From assembly GCA_965206675.1 (NCBI GenBank), contig CBDBKL010000007.1, positions 291,539 through 355,538 on the forward strand: a stretch of 64,000 bases of DNA, written 5' to 3'. Below, piece by piece: positions 17,733 through 27,716 of the stretch (position 1 is the stretch's first letter; each line of letters begins with the position of its first letter). A program made the translations under genes and the position numbers. Source of the stretch: CBDBKL01 sp965206675. GTDB taxonomy: Bacteria; Bdellovibrionota; Bdellovibrionia; Bdellovibrionales; JAKFYE01. A model generated the notes under the pieces. That model did not search any database. It had not been told where the DNA came from and saw only the letters and a program-made list of their open reading frames with translations.

Positions 17733-18479
17733 CTATAAAGAATCTTTTTGTTTTAAAAGTCTCATATACTTCTTAGCTGAACGCCCTTGAGCTGTATCTG
17801 AATAGTTCCGGTTTAAGTCGTTATAGATACGTTCAGCTTCAGCAAATTGACCCAAGGATTCATAACAAAGAGCTTGCCTTAGTAAAGATTCTGCAAAAAA
17901 AGAAGATAATGCTTTATTGGCGTTTATTTTTTGAAGAGCTGGTATAGCTTCTATACAGTTCCCCATTTCAGATTTTAAACGGGATAATCGTAAATTGAGT
18001 AAACCATAGAGGACAGAATCTCTATCTATCAATGAATCCATATCTTCTAAAACTTCAACCGCTTTTCCCTTTTCTTCATATTCAATATAAAGATCAGAAA
18101 GTGTAAAGCTAGAAAGAATACGAGCTGTTGTCTTTGGGTATTTTGAAATGATACGGTTCAGTTCTGTTATTTGTTTTCCAAAATCCTCTATTTTTTTCGT
18201 ATCTAAGGACTCAGCTTTGAGTTCTTTTTCTACTTCTGAAGGTTTTTGAAGTTCTTCTAAAGATTTTTTAGCTAAAAAATAAACCTCCTGAGCCTCCAAC
18301 TCAACACGGTCTAAGTGATTCTTATAAAGAGAATATCCTGCTCCTACGGCTATGAGCACTCCAACAAAGATCAATAAAGGTTTTACGTAGGGTAATAAAC
18401 GACGTTGTAATGCACGAACGCCTTTAACTAAAGTATCTGGACCACGAATATCTTCCTTACTGAGCTTCTTCTTTTTCAT
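17733..18479 (-). CDS. YfgM-like inner-membrane TPR protein
   Basis: The start is set at the ATG at 18479, preceded by a strong AGGGGAAAT site. The longer frame to 18731 overlaps the neighbour gene and is unlikely. The 248-residue product has a basic N-terminus, one transmembrane helix (LLIFVGVLIAVGAGYSLY, near residue 40) and a periplasmic TPR-like domain with repeats such as SFTLSDLYIEYEEKGKAVEVLE and LLRQALCYESLGQFAEAERIY. This is the architecture of YfgM, a periplasmic chaperone-network protein tied to the Sec translocon. bamB follows 7 bases later. Confidence 0.75.
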   Translation of the reverse strand: MKKKKLSKEDIRGPDTLVKGVRALQRRLLPYVKPLLIFVGVLIAVGAGYSLYKNHLDRVELEAQEVYFLAKKSLEELQKPSEVEKELKAESLDTKKIEDFGKQITELNRIISKYPKTTARILSSFTLSDLYIEYEEKGKAVEVLEDMDSLIDRDSVLYGLLNLRLSRLKSEMGNCIEAIPALQKINANKALSSFFAESLLRQALCYESLGQFAEAERIYNDLNRNYSDTAQGRSAKKYMRLLKQKDSL

Positions 18480-18486
18480 ATTTCCC

Positions 18487-18843
18487 CTAAATAATGAACC
18501 TTTCCTTATAGACTGGTCCATGACCAGCTTGAACACTAATACCACCGCTATAAACAATGACAACGGGCCAACCTTGATAGATATCGCCAAATTGTTCTTT
18601 AAAATATTCAACGACAAGGGCATTTGGGTTAACATATAATTTGATATGCCCATCTCCAATCCCGGCCCCAACAAGGCCATCCATATTTTCCAATTCACCC
18701 ATAAGAGATTTTTTAGCCTCTCTAATACCAACTGTTTCTTCTTGGGAGGGGTCTAGAGAGTAACATTTCCCTTCAGCATAGGTAGGTAACATTAAGGCCA
18801 TTGTCATTAGGGTAGATTGAGCTAGCTTTTTGTACAGTTGCAC
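18487..18843 (-). CDS. Small exported protein, unknown
   Basis: This 118-residue protein starts at GTG with a GGGAG site about 9 bases upstream. A signal peptide covers residues 1-23 (LMLPTYA). The mature part contains MDGLVGAGIGDGHIKLYVNP and GWPVVIVYSGGISVQAGHGP. That arrangement resembles the short domain with a VVGVGIG core found at the N-terminus of some bacterial trypsin-like proteins, but no protease part is present. It precedes the yfgM-like gene by 7 bases and is probably in the same operon. The function is unknown. Confidence 0.5.
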   Translation of the reverse strand: MQLYKKLAQSTLMTMALMLPTYAEGKCYSLDPSQEETVGIREAKKSLMGELENMDGLVGAGIGDGHIKLYVNPNALVVEYFKEQFGDIYQGWPVVIVYSGGISVQAGHGPVYKERFII

Positions 18844-19130
18844 TTTTGGTGGTCTCCCTTTTTAAACCGGTCATAAACCTATAGTTTTTCAAATTTTCTA
18901 AAAGCTTTACTTTAAAAAGACCCTCTAAAGGAGTCAATAGGGGATATTTTAAAAAATAGCTTTTCATAAATGCAGCTAGGATATAGATGCAAAGAGTTAT
19001 TTCCCTTTTCCAGACAATCTCACATAGTCAATTTTATTGATCCCCCTTTACCAAAAATTTTACTGTCTAGGGCATATCTGTACTATAATAGCAAAGGGGG
19101 TCCTTTTCATACGAAAAGGGAAAATTCATT

Positions 19131-19756
19131 ATGAAGTTCTATTTATTATCTCCAATTTACTTATAACTCCTCTTCTATATGCTGATGAAGAGTTCTTTGA
19201 AGCTATTAATGACAATAACATTGCAAAAACGCAATTCATGGTTGAAACCGAGGAAGTAGACGTCAATAAACCAAACAGGGATGGACATACACCTTTGATT
19301 AAGGCCGTTTCACAAGATCCAACAATAACAAAAATACTCCTTAAGGCAAAAGCTGACCCCAACATAGGAAATTCATCAAAAGTAAAACCTCTGCATAGAG
19401 CTGCAGAAGCAGGCCATGTAGAAAATGCAGAATTATTCCTTGAAGCAGGAGCTAAAGTGGATGCCATAGATGCATGGGGAGAAACAGCCCTTATGATAGC
19501 CGTACAAAACGAAGACCCTAGAATGATACGGTTAATTCTTCGTTACAACCCTGATCTCACAATAAGCAACAATCGTGGCCAAACCGTTTTAACAATAGCT
19601 GGTAAGCATAGAAATCAAAGGATATACAAGATGCTTACAGCAAAGACAAAATCAAATCGTACTGCACGAATGCTTCATACGGTAAAAAGTGTAATCAGTA
19701 CCGACATAGAGAGCGAGACTGTAGAGGAGAGGCGGCCTCAAAGATGTCCATATTAG
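19131..19756 (+). pseudogene. Exported ankyrin-repeat gene with probable signal-peptide frameshift
   Basis: The ankyrin frame is open from a TTG at 19037, but no ATG lies in frame before residue 68. An ATG at 19131 with a GGGA leader reads MKFYLLSPI in another frame and then stops. Adding one T in the TTT run near 19163 would join this to LLITPLLYADEE and create a perfect signal peptide. Downstream are four ankyrin repeats (TPLIKAV, PLHRAAEAGH, ALMIAVQNED, VLTIAGKHRN) and a basic tail. So the gene is either a fresh pseudogene or affected by a sequence error. It differs in sequence from the 13686-15832 paralogues. Confidence 0.6.
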
Positions 19757-19809
19757 CTTCGATTGTATCTGAACCAAGTCAATGGAACTTTCCTGACTTT
19801 CGTATTAGG

Positions 19810-19936
19810 AGGACTGTTGAAAAGGTGTTAGCTACAAGGCGTTCAAGCTCAAACCGAACGGAGGCGTAGTCTGTCTACGTCGGAGTGAGTGTTTGAGTGA
19901 TTGCAACGAAGTAGATGACGCCTTTTCAACAGTCCG
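19810..19936 (-). repeat. M1 palindromic repeat, copy C
   Basis: This is a 127-base M1 copy in reverse orientation, with the tail (revcomp CCTAATACGAAAG) on its left side at 19801-19809. It lies 53 bases after the ankyrin gene stop. It is the only full copy whose polarity does not match the gene before it. Confidence 0.88.
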
Positions 19937-20029
19937 ACAGACTTAAGGCGAATAATTAACCACACCTTAGTTCTTATTTTTTATAAAAATATATCTTAAT
20001 GATATTCTATTATTGGGGGATAAAACTCA

Positions 20030-21733
20030 ATGAAATATCATTCTTTAATCATCCGTACGTTTCAACTTATTCTCTTTTTCTTCTTTGCTATAAAGCATAC
20101 AAATGCATCCACTCCAATTTTTCAGGAAAATACGATTTCCATAAATCCGGAAAACTCACTCACTTCTCCCCTTCTCTCTCCTCACCATTTAATTATTGGA
20201 ATAGATGGTGTTCCCTATACAAGTTTTTTAAAGGCACAGGAAAACGGACTGTTCCAAAATTTTAAACAACCCTCTCGAATGATTTCTTCATTTCCCTCTC
20301 TAACTCGTATCTCATGGTCAATTATGCTTCGAAACAGTAAACACAACGGTTACCAACCAAAGCATTACCAATATTTATTAAACAGAACACTGAGTAACTC
20401 TAATAAAACTGCTTCATTTGAAAACGTTCCACAGGAAATTTTGAAGAACAAAACAATTATACATCATCATCTACCTTATTTAGGATGGACTACTGCTATT
20501 TTCAGAAAACAACTTAATAATTTTAAAAAACACTACTTAGAAAATCCCCATCCCTCTCACAGTTACTTTATTCTCTTTAGTACAACTGATAAAACTTTAC
20601 ATACAAGAGGTGAAGAGAAATTAATGGAATTACTCTATGATCTAAATCGTACAATTATAGACATACAGCGAGAATACAATCAAATTCATGAAGCACCACT
20701 TGCCGTGACATTAATTTCAGATCATGGAAACACTGTTGTTTCTAATTCCAAAAAAAATCAACTTCATAAAATACTTAAAAAATCTGGTTTCAAAATAACA
20801 GACAAATTAAAATCAGAAGACGATATTGTAGATACAAGTTATGGTATACTCTCTGTCGCTCCTCTTTTTATGAAAGAAAATAGAAAAATGGAGGCCTTTG
20901 AGATTATTGCAAGACAAACGGAATATGTCGATCTTGTTATTACACAATCAAAAGATGGTGGTTATCTTATAGGAAAAGAATCTGATCGTCTTGAGTTCCG
21001 TACAACAGAAGATAGAGAATCTTTCTTTATAACAGAGAGTTCGGGTGATTTACTGGGATTAGAGGCTGAAGGCATTAAAGCCCAAACATGGACTTCACAG
21101 AAAGATATTTTTCAGGCCAGTATAAAAACGTCATATCCTGATAGTTTATACCGTATTGTTGAAGGTTTTAATGATGTTCATCATCCCGCTTCCATTTTTG
21201 TAACTTTCAAAGAGGGTTATGGGCATGCGGCTTCTAGCTTTTTTAAATTCAGTCAAAAACTGTCCTGGAATAATGCTGGCACTCATGGCGGACTATTGGC
21301 TCAAGAGTCCTATGGAGTGCTTGTAAGCACTAACGATGACTTCCCACCCTATATTCCAGCAAGAGATGTTATGGACTATCTGAACCACACATTTTACTAT
21401 CCCAATGTGACTTTACATCTTGAACCAACGGGTGAATTCATGCTCCGATTTGAAAACCGAAAGCTCTCTAAGGAAATAGATTCTATAGATATGGAAATTT
21501 CAGAATTCAGTTTTCAATCTGATAGATACAGTGATGTTATTTTAAAGGAAAAGATCTATTTGCCTGAGGAGAGGGATTCCTATTTGGATTGGACATCACC
21601 GATGCAACTTAAACCTGAACATTATTATCAAATATCCTTACGTGGGTTTAACGGTGTTCCTATAACAAAAACAAAGAGGTATCGATTTAAGGTTAAGGAT
21701 CATACAACGAACACAAATCTCAATTTCCCCTGA
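20030..21733 (+). CDS. Exported alkaline-phosphatase-superfamily phosphodiesterase
   Basis: This 567-residue protein has a signal peptide (residues 1-26) and the metal-ligand pattern of nucleotide pyrophosphatase/phosphodiesterases: Asp59 in LIIGIDGVP, a Ser/Thr nucleophile candidate Thr92 in SFPSLTR, the TTDKTLH ligand pair, SDHGN, and the late NAGTHGG histidine. These enzymes hydrolyse phosphodiester or phosphonate bonds with two zinc ions. The C-terminal 120 residues form an extra beta-rich domain. The substrate cannot be predicted. The gene ends 10 bases from the convergent membrane-protein gene. Confidence 0.7.
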   Translation: MKYHSLIIRTFQLILFFFFAIKHTNASTPIFQENTISINPENSLTSPLLSPHHLIIGIDGVPYTSFLKAQENGLFQNFKQPSRMISSFPSLTRISWSIMLRNSKHNGYQPKHYQYLLNRTLSNSNKTASFENVPQEILKNKTIIHHHLPYLGWTTAIFRKQLNNFKKHYLENPHPSHSYFILFSTTDKTLHTRGEEKLMELLYDLNRTIIDIQREYNQIHEAPLAVTLISDHGNTVVSNSKKNQLHKILKKSGFKITDKLKSEDDIVDTSYGILSVAPLFMKENRKMEAFEIIARQTEYVDLVITQSKDGGYLIGKESDRLEFRTTEDRESFFITESSGDLLGLEAEGIKAQTWTSQKDIFQASIKTSYPDSLYRIVEGFNDVHHPASIFVTFKEGYGHAASSFFKFSQKLSWNNAGTHGGLLAQESYGVLVSTNDDFPPYIPARDVMDYLNHTFYYPNVTLHLEPTGEFMLRFENRKLSKEIDSIDMEISEFSFQSDRYSDVILKEKIYLPEERDSYLDWTSPMQLKPEHYYQISLRGFNGVPITKTKRYRFKVKDHTTNTNLNFP

Positions 21734-21743
21734 TTTTGAAGGA

Positions 21744-22628
21744 TTAATGCGCTAACTTTTTCTGGAGTCTTTGCAGAGCCTTTTTAGAGAGCAGAGAAAT
21801 TTTTTGGATGGATTTATTAGACGGAAATGTCTTTGATAAAAATTTGATCGGCCAAGAACTTTGAGTCAAAGAAAAGAAAAGTATCGCCATAACAATAGCT
21901 TGTAACATTTTTTGAGAAAATGTCTGTGTTTCATTCAAATAGAAAAAGAACCCCATAACAATAAAAGAAAGTAAAAGACCGATAGGGATATTTTTTAGAA
22001 ATGAAGGTTTTTTTTGGACGGGTATTGTGATCTTTTGTAAAAAGCTTTCGTAACATTCAAAGCGTCGTTCTTTTTGTAAATAAAAAGTAATAACAATACC
22101 AATAGTGAGTTTAACAATAATAAATAAAGAAATAGCCATAATCAGAGTGTTTTGATCAACCCCCAGGTATTCTTGCATCTTTTCTCCAAAATAGAAAAAG
22201 GCTGAGGCCAAGTCAGTGCCGAAAATAAAAAAGTAGGTGATTAATGGCCATGCAATCGCCCATAAAGAGAGCAGTGTCATTGCCAGAATTTGCCCCCCTA
22301 CACCAATTCCTCCTAAAACAATTCCCAATGAATAAAGCAACCCCTGCATGAAAATGCCGAGCATCGGACCTAATTTTCTTCCACCCAGAGAAAGGGTTTT
22401 CATCATAGCGACAATAGTGGAGAGAGTGAGTGTATTTTTGGCAGCTTTTAAACGCTGAGTGCAAGAACGTACATAATGGCAGAGAAAAGCACCCTGATTC
22501 AAAGAGAGAAAGTGTCCTGCAAATGGAGTTCTAAAAGCATGAAGAAAGGTGCCCAGAAGGATTTCTATAAGAGAAAGACTTACAGCTTTTTCAATAATAA
22601 GAGTGTCTTCTTTTGATAACGCATTCAT
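21744..22628 (-). CDS. Multi-pass membrane protein, unknown
   Basis: This 294-residue protein has at least five hydrophobic segments, including LLYSLGIVLGGIGVGGQILAM, LLSLWAIAWPLITYFFIF, TLIMAISLFIIVKLTIGIVI and IGLLLSFIVMGFFFY, and a basic C-terminal tail (KISLLSKKALQRLQKKLAH). The N-terminal half contains a soluble segment with His and Arg residues. I do not recognise a family; it might be a transporter component. It is a single gene between a convergent neighbour and the tRNA-Leu gene. Confidence 0.55.
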   Translation of the reverse strand: MNALSKEDTLIIEKAVSLSLIEILLGTFLHAFRTPFAGHFLSLNQGAFLCHYVRSCTQRLKAAKNTLTLSTIVAMMKTLSLGGRKLGPMLGIFMQGLLYSLGIVLGGIGVGGQILAMTLLSLWAIAWPLITYFFIFGTDLASAFFYFGEKMQEYLGVDQNTLIMAISLFIIVKLTIGIVITFYLQKERRFECYESFLQKITIPVQKKPSFLKNIPIGLLLSFIVMGFFFYLNETQTFSQKMLQAIVMAILFFSLTQSSWPIKFLSKTFPSNKSIQKISLLSKKALQRLQKKLAH

Positions 22629-22832
22629 TTCCCACTCCAGCTAAAAAGACTCTATTCAATTGTTTTTGATTTTTCAACTTGAAGGGTGAACTTGGAGAAG
22701 TGAGGTTTTTGTAGGTATTGTGTCATTTATATTCAGTCTGTTCTTATCCTTTCTATCTTGCGTCAAATAAATCTCTTTTAATAAAAATTGGACAATTTAT
22801 CAAAGTATCCTTAGTTTTGTTTTTTGCTATAG

Positions 22833-22922
22833 GCCCGGGTGGCGAAATTGGTAGACGCACAGGACTTAAAATCCTGGGACCCTTATCCGGTCGTGCCAGT
22901 TCAAGTCTGGCTCCGGGCACCA
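22833..22922 (+). tRNA. tRNA-Leu (anticodon TAA)
   Basis: The acceptor stem GCCCGGG pairs with TCCGGGC (one G-T pair), followed by an encoded ACCA end. The anticodon loop CTTAAAA gives TAA. The long variable arm (GACCCTTATCCGGTC) is typical of class II tRNA-Leu, and the T-arm reads GTTCAAGTC. The 3' CCA is encoded at 22920-22922. Confidence 0.95.
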
Positions 22923-23006
22923 GTTTTTTAAATTCCAAGTTAAATTTAATGAAGTCTACTTTCTGTAGTTCATAAAGTCTTTTTCATAATTTTTAAGAAA
23001 CCATCC

Positions 23007-25418
23007 TCATTGCTGAAAATCAAGAGGGCTTATTGTTCTTAAAACTTCTTCAGAGGTGGCGGGTATTTTAAGACGGGGAAATTCTTTTTCATAGGGGGAA
23101 AGATAAGTCAGGGCATTTTGAATAGCTGTCCAAACGCTAATAGCAAGTAACAAAGGCGGCTCACCCACGGCTTTGGTTCCTCTTACGTTGGCATAATTTT
23201 CTTCATTAAAAATAAGAGAAATATGGAAATTCCGAGGAGTATCTTGAATATTAGGAATTTTGTAGGTGCTAGGCGCACAAGAAAGTAAGCGACCCTCATC
23301 ATTGTAATAGAGATTTTCTGTTGTCAGCCAACCCATCCCTTGAACAAAACCTCCCGCCACCTGTCCCCTATCCAAACCTTCATTGATAGGGCGACCCAAA
23401 TCCATAAGAATGTCAGCAGAATCAACCTTCACTTCTCCTGTATCTCTATCAAGAGTCACCTCTGAAAGAGCCGTTCCTTGAGTAAAATACAAAAAAGCCC
23501 TCCCCTCCCCTGTGACCTGATTAAATTGCAACCCTGGGAATTTATAATAGCCATAGTCACTTAAACTGATACGGTTAAAGTAGGCTTCGGTAACCAGTTC
23601 TTGAAAAGAAATTTTATTCTTAGGTCGATCACGATGATAGACCTTTCCTTCTTCAAAAATAATATTGAAATAACTGGCTATCCCCGAATGCCAGTCTGCT
23701 TGAGCATTGGGATCATCGCATTCCTGTTTTGGTCCATCAATTTCAACGTCTGGAGCATGACCCAAAATTGCACTCTTAGATGGCCAGTCTTCCCTTGGTA
23801 AAGTAAAAAGTTTTGAAGCCAATTCGCTCAAGCGATACTTTACTTTTCGAATAGCTAAAAGAGCTGCACTGCCGTTTAAGTCTGTTCCTGTACTAGCCGC
23901 TGTGGGTGAAGTATTCGCATTTTTATCTGTTCGGGTTGGCATAAGACGTACAATATTTGTCTCTATTCCCAGTTCACTGGCGACAAGGGCTGCTATTCTA
24001 GCATTAACCCCTTGACCCATTTCCGTCGCCCCTGTTGCAACTTGAACAGTGCCGTCTTGATGAATAAGGGTCATAGCGTTGGCTTGGTTTAGAAAACGTT
24101 TTGTAAAAGAAATTCCAAACTTAACAGCCGTTAACGACATGCCCTTGAGAAAACGTCCCTCTTTTTGATTAAATTGATCTATTAACTTTCTCTTTTGAGT
24201 GTAGTTAGATTTTTCAGCCAGCTCTTCGAAAAGTTCTGGGAGCTTATTGTTTTCAACAACTTGTCCATAGTGAGTTAAGTTCCGCTTCCCCTCTTTTTGA
24301 TAAACATTGCACTTTCTAATTTCTAAAGGATCTTTTTTTAATTTATGGGCAATCTCCTCAATAATTCTCTCAATAGTTGCCACTCCTTTAGGTCCTCCAA
24401 AACCACGAAAGGCTGTATGGGGATGAAAGTTCGTCCTACAAACTCGTCCTTCAATACGTGCCGCAGGTAAGTAGTAGGCATTATCACAGTGAAACATAGC
24501 TCGCTCCATAATCGCTGTTGAAAGATCAGCATACGCTCCACCATCAGAAAAAAGTTTAATCTCTAAACCTAGAATTTGCCCGTTATCATCAAAACCAACT
24601 TTATAATCATTTTGGAAGGGATTTCTTTTTCCCGTCATTACCATATCGTCATCTCTCATAAGAACAAGACGAGCTGGACCACCAAATTTTTTTGCACATA
24701 GGGCTACATAAGCTGCAAAAGGGGTGGCTTGAGATTCCTTACCGCCAAAAGCTCCTCCCATACGTTTCACAATACAGACAACATCTTTATGATTAAGACC
24801 TAAAGATTCCGCTACAACATGCTGAGCCTCCGTAGGATGCTGACATGAGGTATGAACTTCTATCTGTCCATCTTCTAGGGGGTAGGCCACTGCACACTGT
24901 GCCTCTAGATAAAAATGATCAGCCCCTTGAATTGTAACTTGCCCTGAAATTTGGTGAGGGGCGGATGCAATAGCTGCATGGGCATCTTCTTTTTTTAAAA
25001 CTTTCAAATCGCCAATAAAAGAATTTTGAGCTTTGGCTTCATCAACGCTCTTAATGGATGGAAGTTCTTCGTACTCAATTTCAACTAAAGCTTTGGCATA
25101 TTGAACAGAGATTAAATCCGTACCCACCAATAGTGCAATGGGCTCTCCCACGTATTGAACAATCTCTGTTGCCAAAAGCGGTTGATCCTTAAAAATAGTT
25201 CCCCAAACATTACATTCAAAATCTTTACCGGTTAAAACACCTACAATGTTTTTTTCTTGAAGGGCTCGGTCGAAATTAATCCCTTTGATTTTAGCATGAG
25301 CTTTTGATGAGTAGATAACATCACAAAAAAGCTCATTCTTTTGAAAGGGACGATCATCAATATATTCACTCTTACCTGTTACATGAGTATGAGCATTATC
25401 ATGAGGAGCGTTTTTCAT
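23007..25418 (-). CDS. xdhB: Xanthine dehydrogenase, molybdopterin-binding subunit (XdhB)
   Basis: This 803-residue subunit has the aldehyde oxidase/xanthine dehydrogenase hammerhead domain (residues about 15-120) and the molybdenum-cofactor domains with RMGGAFGGKESQ, TAFRGFGGPKG, GATEMGQGVN and VAGGFVQGMGW. The late motif GTKAVGEPPLLLA holds the catalytic glutamate. With XdhA it oxidises hypoxanthine and xanthine to urate, using molybdopterin, FAD and two [2Fe-2S] clusters. It overlaps xdhA by 20 bases. The maturation gene xdhC is not in the window, so it must lie elsewhere if the enzyme is active. Confidence 0.93.
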   Translation of the reverse strand: MKNAPHDNAHTHVTGKSEYIDDRPFQKNELFCDVIYSSKAHAKIKGINFDRALQEKNIVGVLTGKDFECNVWGTIFKDQPLLATEIVQYVGEPIALLVGTDLISVQYAKALVEIEYEELPSIKSVDEAKAQNSFIGDLKVLKKEDAHAAIASAPHQISGQVTIQGADHFYLEAQCAVAYPLEDGQIEVHTSCQHPTEAQHVVAESLGLNHKDVVCIVKRMGGAFGGKESQATPFAAYVALCAKKFGGPARLVLMRDDDMVMTGKRNPFQNDYKVGFDDNGQILGLEIKLFSDGGAYADLSTAIMERAMFHCDNAYYLPAARIEGRVCRTNFHPHTAFRGFGGPKGVATIERIIEEIAHKLKKDPLEIRKCNVYQKEGKRNLTHYGQVVENNKLPELFEELAEKSNYTQKRKLIDQFNQKEGRFLKGMSLTAVKFGISFTKRFLNQANAMTLIHQDGTVQVATGATEMGQGVNARIAALVASELGIETNIVRLMPTRTDKNANTSPTAASTGTDLNGSAALLAIRKVKYRLSELASKLFTLPREDWPSKSAILGHAPDVEIDGPKQECDDPNAQADWHSGIASYFNIIFEEGKVYHRDRPKNKISFQELVTEAYFNRISLSDYGYYKFPGLQFNQVTGEGRAFLYFTQGTALSEVTLDRDTGEVKVDSADILMDLGRPINEGLDRGQVAGGFVQGMGWLTTENLYYNDEGRLLSCAPSTYKIPNIQDTPRNFHISLIFNEENYANVRGTKAVGEPPLLLAISVWTAIQNALTYLSPYEKEFPRLKIPATSEEVLRTISPLDFQQ

Positions 25419-26853
25419 TGTAAACTCCTAGCTCATTAAAAAATCGCCGAATATAATTAGAAACTAAAATACGTCTATAGGCAGCACTCCCTCTGAGATC
25501 ATTTAATGGATTAAATTCTTTCTGAGCTATCTGACAAGCATCGGTAACAACTTGTTCTGTAACGGACTGCTCTAAAAGAAATTCCTCAGTGGCTTTCAAA
25601 CGCAAAGGCGTAGCGGCAACCCCTCCTACGGACATCTTAATTTTTTGAATCATATTTTGCTCAAGCTCCAAAGCTATTGCGACATTGACTGTAGAGATAT
25701 CCAGATCTTTACGAACACTGTTTTTATAACACTTAAAAATTACGTTTTTCTTTGGTAAAGGAAAACAAATCTTTGTCACCAGCTCCCCTGGGGCTAAAGC
25801 TGTTTTACGATAACCTGTAAAAAATTGATCGAGTTCTAAAGTTCTTTCCCCCTGAGAGGAGTTTAGAGAAATTTGACTTTCTAAAGCCAACAGAGGAGGG
25901 GCACTGTCTCCAATGGGAGAGGCGTTCACTATATTACCAACAACAGTTGCTATATTTTTAATTTGAGGGGAAGCGAAAATATCCAGATAACGAACATATT
26001 CCTCCATCTTTCCTTTAAGAAAACGTCTAAATTCTGTAATCGTTACTAAGGGACCAACCACAACTTTTTCATCACAGACATTCATTTCATAAGCGTCTTC
26101 GATTAGGCAAAGGCTCATAAGGTGAGAAAACTTTGATTTTCGTTTATTGCAAACCACACCCAGGTCCGTTGCTCCCGCAATGATTTGAACATCTTTTTTC
26201 TCATTAAGATAATTGACAGCTTCAGAATACATTTTAGGTGCAAAGAAGCTAAAATCCTCGCCCTCTAGAAAAACGCTTTCACTCGCCACACTTTGTAATT
26301 TTGCGGCTACATCATTGCTATGGTAACGCTCTTTTAAAGTTTGCTCTTTTTTAAGATTAACTGTTTGAGCGGCATCAATAATATCTTGATAACCCGTACA
26401 GCGACACAAGTTTCCTGTAAGATGATTTTTAATTTCTTTTTCATTCATTGGATGGTTTTTTTGTTTTTTTTCACACAAACCGGCTAAGGCCACAACAAAA
26501 CCCGGTGTGCAAAAGCCACATTGACTGCCATTACCTTCGACCATAGCTCGTTGCACTTCATGAAAACGATCCTGATAAGAAATAGCTTCTACAGTAATAA
26601 TATGACGACCATGCAAAAGAGCCACTGGTATAATGCAGGAATTCAGAGACATAAAATCAGGATTTTCTTTTAAAGGAAAACGACTGATAAGTACTGTGCA
26701 CGCTCCACAGTCACCTTCTGCGCAAACAACCTTTGTTCCTGTCAGACAACTTTGATAACGCAAATAATCCGAAAGCATAAGCCGAGCAAAGTCAGGCCCC
26801 ACTTCCTGGTACTGATTGTTGAGATAAAAGGCAATTGTGTTTCTACTAGACAT
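25399..26853 (-). CDS. xdhA: Xanthine dehydrogenase, FeS/FAD subunit (XdhA)
   Basis: This 484-residue protein carries the plant-type [2Fe-2S] domain with CAEGDCGAC (Cys44, Cys49, Cys52), a second cluster domain with QCGFCTPG and CRCTGY, and a CO-dehydrogenase-type FAD domain from about residue 200, seen in IIAGATDLG and NASPIGDSAPP. It passes electrons from the molybdenum site in XdhB to FAD and NAD. It is the first gene of the two-gene operon. The ribosome binding site is weak. All expected cluster cysteines are present, so I see no sign of decay. Confidence 0.93.
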   Translation of the reverse strand: MSSRNTIAFYLNNQYQEVGPDFARLMLSDYLRYQSCLTGTKVVCAEGDCGACTVLISRFPLKENPDFMSLNSCIIPVALLHGRHIITVEAISYQDRFHEVQRAMVEGNGSQCGFCTPGFVVALAGLCEKKQKNHPMNEKEIKNHLTGNLCRCTGYQDIIDAAQTVNLKKEQTLKERYHSNDVAAKLQSVASESVFLEGEDFSFFAPKMYSEAVNYLNEKKDVQIIAGATDLGVVCNKRKSKFSHLMSLCLIEDAYEMNVCDEKVVVGPLVTITEFRRFLKGKMEEYVRYLDIFASPQIKNIATVVGNIVNASPIGDSAPPLLALESQISLNSSQGERTLELDQFFTGYRKTALAPGELVTKICFPLPKKNVIFKCYKNSVRKDLDISTVNVAIALELEQNMIQKIKMSVGGVAATPLRLKATEEFLLEQSVTEQVVTDACQIAQKEFNPLNDLRGSAAYRRILVSNYIRRFFNELGVYNEKRSS

Positions 26854-26982
26854 TTTTTAAACCAATCAAAAGTAACCCTATAAGTGAACGATCTATTTAA
26901 CGACCTTTACACTTAAAACCCTAAAAGACACAACCACTCTTGCGCTAAGCATTAAAAAAATATCCTGACACTCTAATTCCCT

Positions 26983-27714
26983 ATGCATAGGATAGTTAAA
27001 CTGATGGGAAGTATTTCCACTTTCAAAAAACTTTTTCCCGGGGCACTTAAAAAGGCGTGGTGGCCCATTCTTTTATTCTACACTCCCTTTCATATTCTAG
27101 GAGCGTTCATAGAGTATTCTAATGCTATTTTAAAAGAGGATGCCCCTCCCTTTGCTTGGGCAGGATCCTTTCTCTGCAATTTGTCATGGGAGCTGGTCTC
27201 CATCATATTCATCCCCTATTTTATCGCAAAAGAAGCTCGTATAGAAAATCTAGCCAAAAATGTTTTTGCGCATTGGAAGAGGCACTGGGCGCAAGTTTTT
27301 ATTGAATACTTTCGCGCCACTTTAAGGGTTCTGCTCTGGTCTCTATTTTTATTGCTACCGGGATTTTACAAATATTCACGATTAGCCTTTGTACCGCTTA
27401 TCACACAATTTGACCCTGAATACCTTGCCGGACATAGAGATGCCTTAAAAACTTCAGAGGAGCTGACTAAAAACTATAAAGTCCCTGTGTTTTTTATGAT
27501 CTGTGGATCTTACTTGGCCCTTTATTCTATGATATTAGGCACCAGACTTTTGCTTTTTAAAATTTATCCCTTTATAGGTGTTCAGACACAAGTGACATCC
27601 ACTTTATTTACAGCTTTCATTACGCTTTTTGTAAATGCACTACTTTATATTTTCGTGACAACTTATATTTTTAGCATCTATTATACTTTGGGCAATCAAT
27701 CAAAAAGGAAATAA
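26983..27714 (+). CDS. Multi-pass membrane protein, unknown
   Basis: This 243-residue protein has four or five hydrophobic segments, including WWPILLFYTPFHILGAFI, LSWELVSIIFIPYFIA, VLLWSLFLLLPGFYKY, VFFMICGSYLALYSMILG and FITLFVNALLYIFVTTYIFSIYY. Between them are short amphipathic, His/Arg-containing loops. I do not recognise a family. Its stop lies inside the ribosome binding site of the next gene (2-base gap), so it is co-transcribed with the IMPDH/GMPR-family gene. The function is unknown. Confidence 0.6.
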   Translation: MHRIVKLMGSISTFKKLFPGALKKAWWPILLFYTPFHILGAFIEYSNAILKEDAPPFAWAGSFLCNLSWELVSIIFIPYFIAKEARIENLAKNVFAHWKRHWAQVFIEYFRATLRVLLWSLFLLLPGFYKYSRLAFVPLITQFDPEYLAGHRDALKTSEELTKNYKVPVFFMICGSYLALYSMILGTRLLLFKIYPFIGVQTQVTSTLFTAFITLFVNALLYIFVTTYIFSIYYTLGNQSKRK

Positions 27715-27716
27715 AA

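Noticed and set aside
18480..18731. Upstream extension of the YfgM-like gene
   Set aside because: It overlaps the neighbouring gene in another frame, and AGGGGAAAT marks the ATG at 18479.
22718..22975. Frames on both strands across tRNA-Leu
   Set aside because: They are open by chance over the tRNA sequence.
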